The notes under the pieces: model-generated
Told to the model about the DNA's origin: nothing
What the model saw: only the letters and a program-made list of their open reading frames with translations
The model's database searches: none
From: Nemertoderma westbladi
Taxonomy: Eukaryota; Xenacoelomorpha; Nemertodermatida; Nemertodermatidae
Assembly: GCA_032718475.1 (NCBI GenBank)
Contig: JAUCBJ010004949.1
Span: 1 to 39,704 of the forward strand
Direction: 5' to 3'
Length of the DNA: 39,704 bases
Program-made: the position numbers and the translations under genes
In this document: one piece after another, positions 7,963-18,600 of the stretch
Numbering within the stretch: position 1 is the stretch's first letter
Layout of the letters: each line of letters begins with the position of its first letter

Positions 7963-9657
7963 ATGAGGCGGTGGATAAGTTTAACTGTTGCTATATACTT
8001 CCTACCACCATTATTTCTGGGTGTTAGTTGCTCGCAGTCTACTGAGACTCCGTCGGATGTTTTTACCGAGGAGCTGACATTGAAGCCCCTACCGGGAGGA
8101 TTCCTCCTCGCTCATTTCCAGTTCCAGACTCAACGGCTAGAGGGCGCGGAATACTATGATCTGTTCCCGCGATCCATCGGTGACGTCATTAAAAAATACA
8201 ACGTCGAGGAGTTCCATCTAAGTTTAACCAATGGTTACTGGCGCCATTCAGTCTGGGGCTACGCGCCAAGGCCCGCACCTGTGGGCGCTGAGCTGTGGGC
8301 GTGGTTCGCCCCACAAACGCTCCCAGACGTAACAACAGCATGGGCGGGATTCGTCAACACCCTCGCGGGGGTGTTCTGCGCTTCGTTAAACGCGATAAAA
8401 CCGGCCAACTCGATCTCCCCTCAACTTGCCTTCTCCCCCGAAGGCGCGAGTTCGAACGCGGGTCACGGCGGCAACCGCTCGTTGCTACGATACGCCTCAC
8501 TACCCCGGGAGAACGTCTGCACGGAGAATCTAACCCCGTGGAAGAAACTCCTTCCGTGTTCCTCGGGTTTGGTGCAGCTGTTAGACGGTACCGCGTTGTA
8601 CAGCCAGTCGCACCACAGTCTGGGGGTCGAGGTGCGTCGTGTCTGTCCCTCGGGGGAACCCAGCTGCACCCGACCGAGGCTACAACTCACCCAGACTGTA
8701 ACCCTGGTGATGGACGTATCGCGACCCCGCGGCCCGATAAACTGGAGTTTCTCCGACATATTCCGTGGCACGGTTCGCTCGCTGTGCTCGTTGTCCTCTC
8801 GTTCCAGCGTTTATTTCGACATCACCGACAATAAAACCGAGTTCACGCTGCACCCCAAACCGCGGGTGATGACGGAGGCTGGCGGTCGTAGGTTCGCCAC
8901 CTACGATATTCTGCGAATCCTAGCCGAACGGAAGTCCGGTAAACCGTTCACCTTGAACTTTATATCGAAGGAGCGATTCGCGTTCAGTTCGGGAACGCCA
9001 TCGGAACCTGTGATAACGTCGCATCGCTATCTAACCGGAGTCGGGGAGGAGGGCGGAGGAGTGACGTCATTAATAACCAATAACATGGAGGACGAAGTGG
9101 AGGTCGTCTACCTGGAAGTGTTGCCCTGGGCGACCAGGGTCTACCTCCACACATTCCGACTGGATTCCAGCTCCCCGGCCCGCGTCCAATGGCAGTACTA
9201 CTCTCCCGGCCGAGACCGTTCCTCCCCTTACCATCTGGAGACAGCGTTCCTCATCCCAGCGCGTTCCTCACTCAGGGTTTCCTACCGGATAGAACGGGTT
9301 CATCTCAAATGGACGGAACACGTTCCCGACCCCCACCACGGTATCTACATGGGCTCAGGCGTTCTCATACTCACTAACTCGCCCTCCACTTGTACCAACT
9401 CGTCGCATGGCTCGCCCCTGCGACTTTACAACGAGGCCCTACTCGTGACTCTAATGACTCCTGACTTCTCTATGCCCTACAACGTTATCTGCTTGAGCTC
9501 CACTGTTGTCGCCATCGCCTTTGGTTCTCTACATAATCTTATGACTCGAGTTTTCGCTCCCGCCCCCGCCAAGAACACTCCGATCTGGAAGGCGATTGGC
9601 TCCCGTGTTCTCCAGTCCATCAAACACATATTTACAAAGAAGGTCAAACAATCTTAG
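7963..9657 (+). CDS. PIGT: PIG-T, GPI transamidase complex subunit
   Basis: PIG-T is a core subunit of the ER-membrane GPI transamidase, which cleaves the C-terminal signal of a precursor protein and attaches a GPI anchor. The 564-residue product is close to the human length of 578. Residues 1-24 form a signal peptide, followed by a long lumenal Gpi16-type domain. A conserved block near 175-200 (RYASLPRENVCTENLTPWKK, then LLPCSS) places Cys199 at the position that forms a disulfide with the protease subunit PIG-K in mammals. HLKWTEHVPDPHHGIY (447-462) is a second family signature. TPDFSMPYNVIC leads into one transmembrane helix (about 504-526) and a short basic cytosolic tail. Sequons include Asn171, Asn189, Asn259, Asn290 and Asn479. 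The start ATG has A at -3. There is no intron in the coding frame. AATAAA at 10164 is a possible poly(A) signal. Confidence 0.97.
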   Translation: MRRWISLTVAIYFLPPLFLGVSCSQSTETPSDVFTEELTLKPLPGGFLLAHFQFQTQRLEGAEYYDLFPRSIGDVIKKYNVEEFHLSLTNGYWRHSVWGYAPRPAPVGAELWAWFAPQTLPDVTTAWAGFVNTLAGVFCASLNAIKPANSISPQLAFSPEGASSNAGHGGNRSLLRYASLPRENVCTENLTPWKKLLPCSSGLVQLLDGTALYSQSHHSLGVEVRRVCPSGEPSCTRPRLQLTQTVTLVMDVSRPRGPINWSFSDIFRGTVRSLCSLSSRSSVYFDITDNKTEFTLHPKPRVMTEAGGRRFATYDILRILAERKSGKPFTLNFISKERFAFSSGTPSEPVITSHRYLTGVGEEGGGVTSLITNNMEDEVEVVYLEVLPWATRVYLHTFRLDSSSPARVQWQYYSPGRDRSSPYHLETAFLIPARSSLRVSYRIERVHLKWTEHVPDPHHGIYMGSGVLILTNSPSTCTNSSHGSPLRLYNEALLVTLMTPDFSMPYNVICLSSTVVAIAFGSLHNLMTRVFAPAPAKNTPIWKAIGSRVLQSIKHIFTKKVKQS

Positions 9658-10449
9658 CAATTAGCCGCCAATTGAATATATGAATATTATATTTTTGTTT
9701 CTCATTCTTAGGATAATAGACTTAAAGTGCTCTCCACTCAATCATTCAATGTTTCATTCTGTACAAAAGCTAAATGAATGAAAATAATGAACGTAATTTA
9801 GGCTGGACTTTTTCTAACTTTATTACACCATCCCCCTGGATACAGTGTGGTAATACAAGAACACGGACACCCCCCCCCCCCCCCCCCCCCCCCCCCAATT
9901 TTTCTACAAATTGCGTGAAATTTGAAACAGAGTTAGTTTCATTTCCCTCCTCCTTAGTGGATGAGCCAGAATTGTTAATTTTGCTTTCGTTTCTCCCGGC
10001 CGGTTGGTTATATTTCACCAGTTACGCACCGTAGCTATTCTTAAACCTTTGGTTTGCTGGAACGCGGAAGGATGACGTTTAGGGATTCGAAATGTATTAA
10101 AATCGGAATTTCATTGAGGAATTGCTGAGATCGAAATTCCCAATGTCGAATGTTCCGGAATTAAATAAATATAATATACCGTACGTTTATGTAGCTTCGT
10201 TACCCATTGTTCATTTGTTTCTATAGCCAAGGCCATCTAAATAATTACTTAGATGGCCTTGTTTCTAGACCAACAATTTTTTCGCGCACCAACCCAACCC
10301 TATTGTGAAACATTTATTTTTTGCTATGCAAACTTTACTTCAGTTTAGATTTTAATCTCTCATGTCCGTCTATGTAGTACCGGTACTGACTAAATTAGTA
10401 AATGTCAGTTTGACTGATATATTTTTTAGACTCTACTGAACAATACAAG
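9658..10449. other. PIG-T 3' flank with C-run and hairpin
   Basis: The region includes a 27-base C-run (9870-9896), AATAAA at 10164, and a perfect 13-bp stem at 10228-10261 (CAAGGCCATCTAA, 8-base loop, TTAGATGGCCTTG). Short frames across the C-run translate to poly-proline or poly-glycine and are not genes. Confidence 0.5.
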
Positions 10450-11485
10450 TGGGTCGATTACGCAAAAAGTGGCCAAAATTGTGTCAGACGTAATTTCGCC
10501 ATCTCCATAACCCATAACCATATAAACCTATATATATTTCTATAGAGCGAATTTTCGCACATTTTTTGGCATTGGTTTTAAGCAATTTGACATATATTTT
10601 CCTTGGATTACAAGCACGAAATTGACATATGATGCAATGTCCGATTTTGAGATACAAACGATCATAACTAAATGTCAGTAAAAGTTACTTCCAGTAAACT
10701 ATATATCAGCTAAAAGCTTATTTCGTGATCTACAATCCAGTACTAGTCGTTATGCGGGTACACTTCTTTATAGTTTTGTTTTTTGAGGAATGAAAAATGC
10801 TACATGTTCGTTTTTATAAATTTTTTAGGTGTTGTAACGCTCGTATTTGAAACTTTTTATTGTGAAATGTGTTTGTTTCAAGGTAAGTATTTTCCGAAAG
10901 ATAATTTTATTGGCTATCCAGACGAAGGAACGCTAATCGATATGTCCAGCAGAAATTATGCCCAAAAGTTTGCCAAGTAGTTTTTTAACGTCATTGGAAA
11001 TGTCCATCTTGTAACGCCCTTATTTTTTCTCTAACTTTTCTTCCACAAATCGGATTTACTTAATGTAAAGTTTATTTATACCGCTTCTGAAAGCGCTATC
11101 TAATGATATACAAGGTCAAGCTTTCACGTTAACCTAATCAGATTTCTAAGCATGTCCACAGTTGTCCTGAATGTAACGTTATGTAACGCATTGTAACGAT
11201 GTCGACTCACTTGTAAAGCATGCACATAAATATGTAACGCAAATAAACGCAAAAAGCAAAAACAAATGTTTAAACAAGGAAATTGATATGAGACAAAGCG
11301 TTACCGACGAGACATACGTTTCTCGTCCATAACTTTTTTACTATTGGTAGAAAAAAAGAACCACTATGAAATTTGAAATCAGCACGCTAAGGGCTTTCAA
11401 AATATGTCTGGTTTGATAGGGTTTGAGAAATTTTTTTTTTAATTTCTTAACCTTGAATTTGGCCATTTTTTGCGTAATCGACCCA
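10450..11485. mobile_element. Non-autonomous TIR element, small member of the TGGGTC family
   Basis: The left end TGGGTCGATTACGCAAAAAG(TGGCC) faces its reverse complement at 11461-11485 with one mismatch over 25 bp. The same termini, diverged, bound the larger element at 29106-31455. The inside holds six TGTAACG words (10833, 11010, 11172, 11182, 11192, 11232), a word that also clusters in the larger element. No transposase frame is visible. I could not find a clear target-site duplication here. Confidence 0.65.
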
Positions 11486-11559
11486 ATAGTTGACTTATGG
11501 CCTTATGACACTTTCATTTCTTTTATTTCACCTAGAGCAGAATTTAATACATAAGCCGA

Positions 11560-11905
11560 CTTACTGATACAATTGACATCGGAAATGGAATCACCGACAT
11601 GGAAAACCAACATAAACAACCATTTTACAAGGTACGGTGTGTTTCATTCCATTTTGACTGACAAACCGACACACGGACAGATAAGATATATACAGACTCG
11701 CCAAACATTAAAACTGACATCAGAAATGAAATCGGCGTTCTGGAAAACCTTCATATCGTAAATGTTAACGAGATGTGTGTGCTTTTGTTTATTTTGACAA
11801 ACTGACCTACTAACAGAAAGACATCTAGACGGACAGACCGATAATATGCCGTCAAAAATAAAAACTGTTATTGGAAAACCCCCATAACGACAATTTTAGA
11901 AGATT
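11560..11905. repeat. Degenerate GACAGAC/GAAATGAAATC repeats
   Basis: About three diverged units. Each has a tract of GACAGAC- or GACCGAC-like words, then AAACTGACATC, GAAATGRAATC and GGAAAACC...CATA. These are the landmarks of the 147-bp array at 25701-26580 and of the repeats at 39300-39704. The right end runs into the flank of the 35-bp satellite. Confidence 0.6.
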
Positions 11906-12093
11906 ATTTTTTTAAGATAGATAAACCCCTGGACGGGGTAAATTTAATTAGGTAGGTAACACAGAGAATAATTAATTAAAGCAGATATAAATACAGAGAA
12001 TAATAAATAAATAGCCGGCTCCAGAAATAATATGCCTAATGAGTTTAGGGTTAAAGTGTGCGCTGTGTTGTCGCTAATATTGATAATTTAAGA

Positions 12094-15000
12094 CATTCCT
12101 TAGGTAATGGTACAGTAGGGGTAGCGGATATTCCTTAGGTAATGGTACAGTAGGGGTAGCGGATATTCCTTAGGTAATGGTACAGTAAGGGTAGCGGATA
12201 TTCCTTAGGTAATGGTAAAGTAGGGGTAGCGGATATTCCTTAGGTAATGGTACAGTAGGGGTAGCGGATATTCCTGAGGTAATGGTACAGTAGGGGTAGC
12301 GGATATTCCTTAGGTAATGGTACAGTAGGGGTAGCGGATATTCCTTAGGTAATGGTACAATACGGGTAGCGGATATTCCTTAGGTAATGGTACAGTAGGG
12401 GTAGCGGATATTCCTGAGGTAATGGTACAGTAGGGGTAGCGGATATTCCTTAGGTAATGGTACAGTAGGGGTAGCGGATATTCCTTAGGTAATGGTACCG
12501 TAGAGGTAGCGGATATTCCTGAGGTAATGGTACAGTAGGGGTAGCGGATATTCCTTAGGTAATGGTACAGTAGGGGTAGCGGATATTCCTTAGGTAATGG
12601 TACAGTAGGGGTAGCGGATATTCCTTAGGTAATATGGTACAGTAGGGGTAGCGATATTCCTTAGGTAATGGTACACTGGGGGTAGCGGATATTCCTTAGG
12701 TAATGGTACAGTAGGGGTAGCGGATATTCCTGAGGTAATGGTACAGTAGGGGTAGCGGATATTCCTTAGGTTATGGTACAGTAGGGGTAGCGGATATTCT
12801 TTAGGTAATGGTACAGTAGGGGTAGCGGATATTCCTTAGGTAATGGTACAGTAGGGGTAGCGGATATTCCTTAGGTAATGGTACAGTAGGGGTAGCGGAT
12901 ATTCCTTAGGTAATATGATACAGTAGGGGTATCGGATATTCCTTAGGTAATGGTACACTAGGGGTAGCGGATATTCCTTAGGTAATGGTACAGTAGGGGT
13001 AGCGGATATTCCTGAGGTAATGGTACAGTAGGGGTAGCGGATATTCCTTAGGTTATGGTACAGAAGGGGTAGCGGATATTCTTTAGGTAATGGTACAGTA
13101 GGGGTAGCGGATATTCCTTAGGTAATGGTACAGTAGGGGTAGCGGATATTCCTTAGGTAATGGTACAGTAGGGGTAGCGGATATTCCTTAGGTTATGGTA
13201 CAGTAGGGGTAGCGGACATTCCTTAATTAATGGTACAGTAGGGGTAACGGATATTCGTTAGGTAATGGTACAGTAGGGGTAGCCTATATTCCGTAGGTAA
13301 TGGTACAGTAGGGGTAGCGGATATACCTTAGGTAATGGTACAGTAGGGGTAGCGGATATTCCATAGGCGGACATTCCTTAGGTAATGGTACAGTAGGGGT
13401 AGCGGATATTCCTTAGGTAATGGTACAATAGGGGTAGCGGATATTCCTTAGGTAATGGTACAGTAGGGGTAGCGGATATTCCTTAGGTAATGGTACAGTA
13501 GGGGTAGAGGATATTCCTTAGGTAATGGTACAGTAGGGGTAGCGGATATTCCTTAGGTAATGGTACAGTAGGGGTAGCGGATATTCCTTGGGTAATGGTA
13601 CAGTAGTGGTAGCGGATATTCCTTAGGTAATGGTACAGTAGGGGTAGCGGATATTCCTTAGGTAATGGTACAGTAGGGGTAGCGGATATTCCTTAGGTAA
13701 TGGTACAGTAGGGGTAGCGGATATTCCTTAGGCGGACATTCCTTAGGTAATGGTACAGTAGGGGTAGCGGATATTCCTGAGGTAATGGTACAGGAGGGGT
13801 AGTGGATATTCCTTAGGTAATGGTACAGTAGGGGTAGCGGATATTACTTAGGTAATGGTACAGTAGGAGTAGCGGATATTCCTTAGGTAATGGTACAGTA
13901 GGGGTAGCGGATATTCTTTAGGTAATTGTACAGTAGGGGTAGCGGATATTCTTTAGGTAAAGGTACAGTAAGGGTAGCGGATATTCTTTAGGTAATGGTA
14001 CAGTAGGGGTAGCGGATATTCCTTAGGTAATGGTACAGTAAGGGTAGCGGATATTCCATAGGTAATGGTACAGTAGGGGTAGCGGACATTCCTTAATTAA
14101 TGGTACAGTAGGGGTAGCGGATATTCGTTAGGTAATGGTACAGTAGGGAGAGCGGATATTCCTTAGGTAATGGTACAGTAGGGGTAGCGGATATACCTTA
14201 GGTAATGGTACTGTAGGGGTAGCGGATATTCCATAGACGGACATTCCTTAGGTAATGGTACAGTAGGGGTAGCGGATATTCCTTAGGTAATGGTACAGTA
14301 GGGGTAGCGGATATTCCATAGGCGGACATTCCTTAGGTAATGGTACAGTAGGGGTAGCGGATATTCCTTAGGTAATGGTACAGTAGGGGTAGCGGATATT
14401 CCTTAGGCGGACATTCCTTAGGTAATGGTACAGTAGGGGTAGCGGATATTCCTGAGGTAATGGTACAGGAGGGGTAGCGGATATTCCTGAGGTAATGGTA
14501 CAGTAGGGGTAGCGGATATTACTTAGGTAATGGTACAGTAGGGGTAGCGGATATTCCTTAGGTAATGGTACAGTAGGGGTAGCGGATATTCCTGAGGTAA
14601 TGGTACAGGAGGGGTAGCGGATATTCCTTAGGTAATGGTACAGTAGGGGTAGCGGATATTACTTAGGTAATGGTACAGTAGGGGTAGCGGATATTCCTTA
14701 GGTAATGGTACAGTAGGGGTAGCGGATATTCTTTAGGTAATTGTACAGTAGGGGTAGCGGATATTCTTTAGGTAAAGGTACAGTAAGGGTAGCGGATATT
14801 CCTTAGGTAATGGTACAGTAGGGGTAGCGGATATTCCTTAGGTAATGGTACAGTAGGGGTAGCGGATATTCCTGAGGTAATGGTACAGTAGGGGTAGCGG
14901 ATATTCCTTAGGTTATGGTACAGTAGGGGTAGCGGATATTCTTTAGGTAATGGTACAGTAGGGGTAGCGGATATTCCTTAGGTAATGGTACAGTAGGGGT

Positions 15001-15425
15001 AGCGGATATTCCTTAGGTAATGGTACAGTAGGGGTAGCGGATATTCCTTAGGTAATATGATACAGTAGGGGTAGCGGATATTCCTTAGGTAATGGTACAC
15101 TAGGGGTAGCGGATATTCCTTAGGTAATGGTACAGTAGGGGTAGCGGATATTCCTGAGGTAATGGTACAGTAGGGGTAGCGGATATTCCTTAGGTTATGG
15201 TACAGTAGGGGTAGCGGATATTCTTTAGGTAATGGTACAGTAGGGGTAGCGGATATTCCTTAGGTAATGGTACAGTAGGGGTAGCGGATATTCCTTAGGT
15301 AATGGTACAGTAGGGGTAGCGGATATTCCTTAGGTTATGGTACAGTAGGGGTAGCGGACATTCCTTAATTAATGGTACAGTAGGGGTAACGGATATTCGT
15401 TAGGTAATGGTACAGTAGGGGTAGG
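12094..15425. repeat. 35-bp satellite, first block
   Basis: Tandem units of 35 bp contain ATTCCTTAGGTAATGG and CAGTAGGGGTAGCGG; successive ATTCCT starts are 12095, 12130 and so on. There are about 95 copies, mostly differing by one or two bases. Variants such as TTCCTGAGG, TTACTTAGG, GGTTATGG and a shortened TTCCTTAGGCGGACATTCC form recurring patterns, so higher-order repeats exist. One is an offset of 2142 bp between the GGTAATATGATAC variants near 12910 and 15052. The unit length is not a multiple of three and no gene is encoded. Confidence 0.97.
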
Positions 15426-15426
15426 T

Positions 15427-15614
15427 TTTTTTTAAGATAGATAAACCCCTGGACGGGGTAAATTTAATTAGGTAGGTAACACAGAGAATAATTAATTAAA
15501 GCAGATATAAATACAGAGAATAATAAATAAATAGCCGGCTCCAGAAATAATATGCCTAATGAGTTTAGGGTTAAAGTGTGCGCTGTGTTGTCGCTAATAT
15601 TGATAATTTAAGAC
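15427..15614. repeat. Exact copy of the satellite's left flank inside the array
   Basis: About 188 bp, from a T-run through TTAAGATAGATAAACCCC to GATAATTTAAG, are identical base for base to 11907-12094. The offset is 3520 bp. The preceding satellite unit is cut in its middle (GTAGGGGTAGG, then the T-run). The flank plus the first 3.3 kb of array therefore behaves as one large duplicated unit. Confidence 0.93.
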
Positions 15615-18600
15615 ATTCCTTAGGTAATGGTACAGTAGGGGTAGCGGATATTCCTTAGGTAATGGTACAGTAGGGGTAGCGGATATTCCTTAGGTAATGG
15701 TACAGTAAGGGTAGCGGATATTCCTTAGGTAATGGTACAGTAGGGGTAGATGATATTCCTTAGGTAATGGTACAGTAGGGGTAGCGGATATTCCTTAGGT
15801 AATGGTACAGTAGGGGTAGCGGATATTCCTTGGGTAATGGTACAGTAGTGGTAGCGGATATTCCTTAGGTAATGGTACAGTAGGGGTAGCGGATATTCCT
15901 TAGGTAATGGTACAGTAGGGGTAGCGGATATTCCTTAGGTAATGGTACAGTAGGGGTAGCGGATATTCCTTAGGCGGACATTCCTTAGGTAATGGTACAG
16001 TAGGGGTAGCGGATATTCCTGAGGTAATGGTACAGGAGGGGTAGTGGATATTCCTTAGGTAATGGTACAGTAGGGGTAGCGGATATTACTTAGGTAATGG
16101 TACAGTAGGAGTAGCGGATATTCCTTAGGTAATGGTACAGTAGGGGTAGCGGATATTCTTTAGGTAATTGTACAGTAGGGGTAGCGGATATTCTTTAGGT
16201 AAAGGTACAGTAAGGGTAGCGGATATTCTTTAGGTAATGGTACAGTAGGAGTAGCGGATATTCCTTAGGTAATGGTACAGTAGGGGTAGCGGATATTCCA
16301 TAGGTAATGGTACAGTAGGGGTAGCGGACATTCCTTAATTAATGGTACAGTAGGGGTAGCGGATATTCGTTAGGTAATGGTACAGTAGGGAGAGCGGATA
16401 TTCCTTAGGTAATGGTACAGTAGGGGTAGCGGATATACCTTAGGTAATGGTACTGTAGGGGTAGCGGATATTCCATAGACGGACATTCCTTAGGTAATGG
16501 TACAGTAGGGGTAGCGGATATTCCTTAGGTAATGGTACAGTAGGGGTAGCGGATATTCCATAGGCGGACATTCCTTAGGTAATGGTACAGTAGGGGTAGC
16601 GGATATTCCTTAGGTAATGGTACAGTAGGGGTAGCGGATATTCCTTAGGCGGACATTCCTTAGGTAATGGTACAGTAGGGGTAGCGGATATTCCTGAGGT
16701 AATGGTACAGGAGGGGTAGCGGATATTCCTGAGGTAATGGTACAGTAGGGGTAGCGGATATTACTTAGGTAATGGTACAGTAGGGGTAGCGGATATTCCT
16801 TAGGTAATGGTACAGGAAGGGTAGCGGATATTCCTGAGGTAATGGTACAGGAGGGGTAGCGGATATTCCTGAGGTAATGGTACAGTAGGGGTAGCGGATA
16901 TTACTTAGGTAATGGTACAGTAGGGGTAGCGGATATTCCTTAGGTAATGGTACAGTAGGGGTAGCGGATATTCCTGAGGTAATGGTACAGGAGGGGTAGC
17001 GGATATTCCTGAGGTAATGGAACAGTAGGGGTAGCGGATATTACTTAGGTAATGGTACAGTAGGGGTAGCGGATATTCCTTAGGTAATGGTACAGTAGGG
17101 GTAGCGGATATTCCTGAGGTAATGGTACAGGAGGGGTAGCGGATATTCCTTAGGTAATGGTACAGTAGGGGTAGCGGATATTACTTAGGTAATGGTACAG
17201 TAGGGGTAGCGGATATTCCTTAGGTAATGGTACAGTAGGGGTAGCGGATATTCTTTAGGTAATTGTACAGTAGGGGTAGCGGATATTCTTTAGGTAAAGG
17301 TACAGTAAGGGTAGCGGATATTCCTTAGGTAATGGTACAGTAGGGGTAGCGGATATTCCTTAGGTAATGGTACAGTAGGGGTAGCGGATATTCCTTAGGT
17401 AATGGTACAGTAGGGGTAGAGGATATTCCTTAGGTAATGGTACAGTAGGGGTAGCGGATATTCCTTAGGTAATGGTACAGTAGGGGTAGCGGATATTCCT
17501 TGGGTAATGGTACAGTAGTGGTAGCGGATATTCCTTAGGTAATGGTACAGTAGGGGTAGCGGATATTCCTTAGGTAATGGTACAGTAGGGGTAGCGGATA
17601 TTCCTTAGGTAATGGTACAGTAGGGGTAGCGGATATTCCTTAGGTGGACATTCCTTAGGTAATGGTACAGTAGGGGTAGCGGATATTCCTGAGGTAATGG
17701 TACAGGAGGGGTAGTGGATATTCCTTAGGTAATGGTACAGTAGGGGTAGCGGATATTACTTAGGTAATGGTACAGTAGGAGTAGCGGATATTCCTTAGGT
17801 AATGGTACAGTAGGGGTAGCGGATATTCTTTAGGTAATTGTACAGTAGGGGTAGCGGATATTCTTTAGGTAAAGGTACAGTACGGGTAGCGGATATTCTT
17901 TAGGTAATGGTACAGTAGGGGTAGCGGATATTCCTTAGGTAATGGTACAGTAGGGGTAGCGGATATTCCATAGGTAATGGTACAGTAGGGGTAGCGGACA
18001 TTCCTTAATTAATGGTACAGTAGGGGTAGCGGATATTCGTTAGGTAATGGTACAGTAGGGAGAGCGGATATTCCTTAGGTAATGGTACAGTAGGGGTAGC
18101 GGATATACGTTAGGTAATGGTACAGTAGGGGTAGCGGATATTCCATAGACGGACATTCCTTAGGTAATGGTACAGTAGGGGTAGCGGATATTCCTTAGGT
18201 AATGGTACAGTAGGGGTAGCGGATATTCCATAGGCGGACATTCCTTAGGTAATGGTACAGTAGGGGTAGCGGATATTCCTTAGGTAATGGTACAGTAGGG
18301 GTAGCGGATATTCCTTAGGCGGACATTCCTTAGGTAATGGTACAGTAGGGGTAGCGGATATTCCTGAGGTAATGGTACAGGAGGGGTAGCGGATATTCCT
18401 TAGGTAATGGTACAGTAGGGGTAGCGGATATTACTTAGGTAATGGTACAGTAGGGGTAGCGGATATTCCTTAGGTAATGGTACAGTAGGGGTAGCGGATA
18501 TTCTTTAGGTAATTGTACAGTAGGGGTAGCGGATATTCTTTAGGTAAAGGTACAGTAAGGGTAGCGGATATTCCTTTGGTAATGGTACAGTAGGGGTAGC

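Noticed and set aside
9774-10034. 86-residue frame with a proline run after PIG-T, and its glycine-run antisense partner
   Set aside because: Both are produced by translating a C homopolymer; nothing else supports them.
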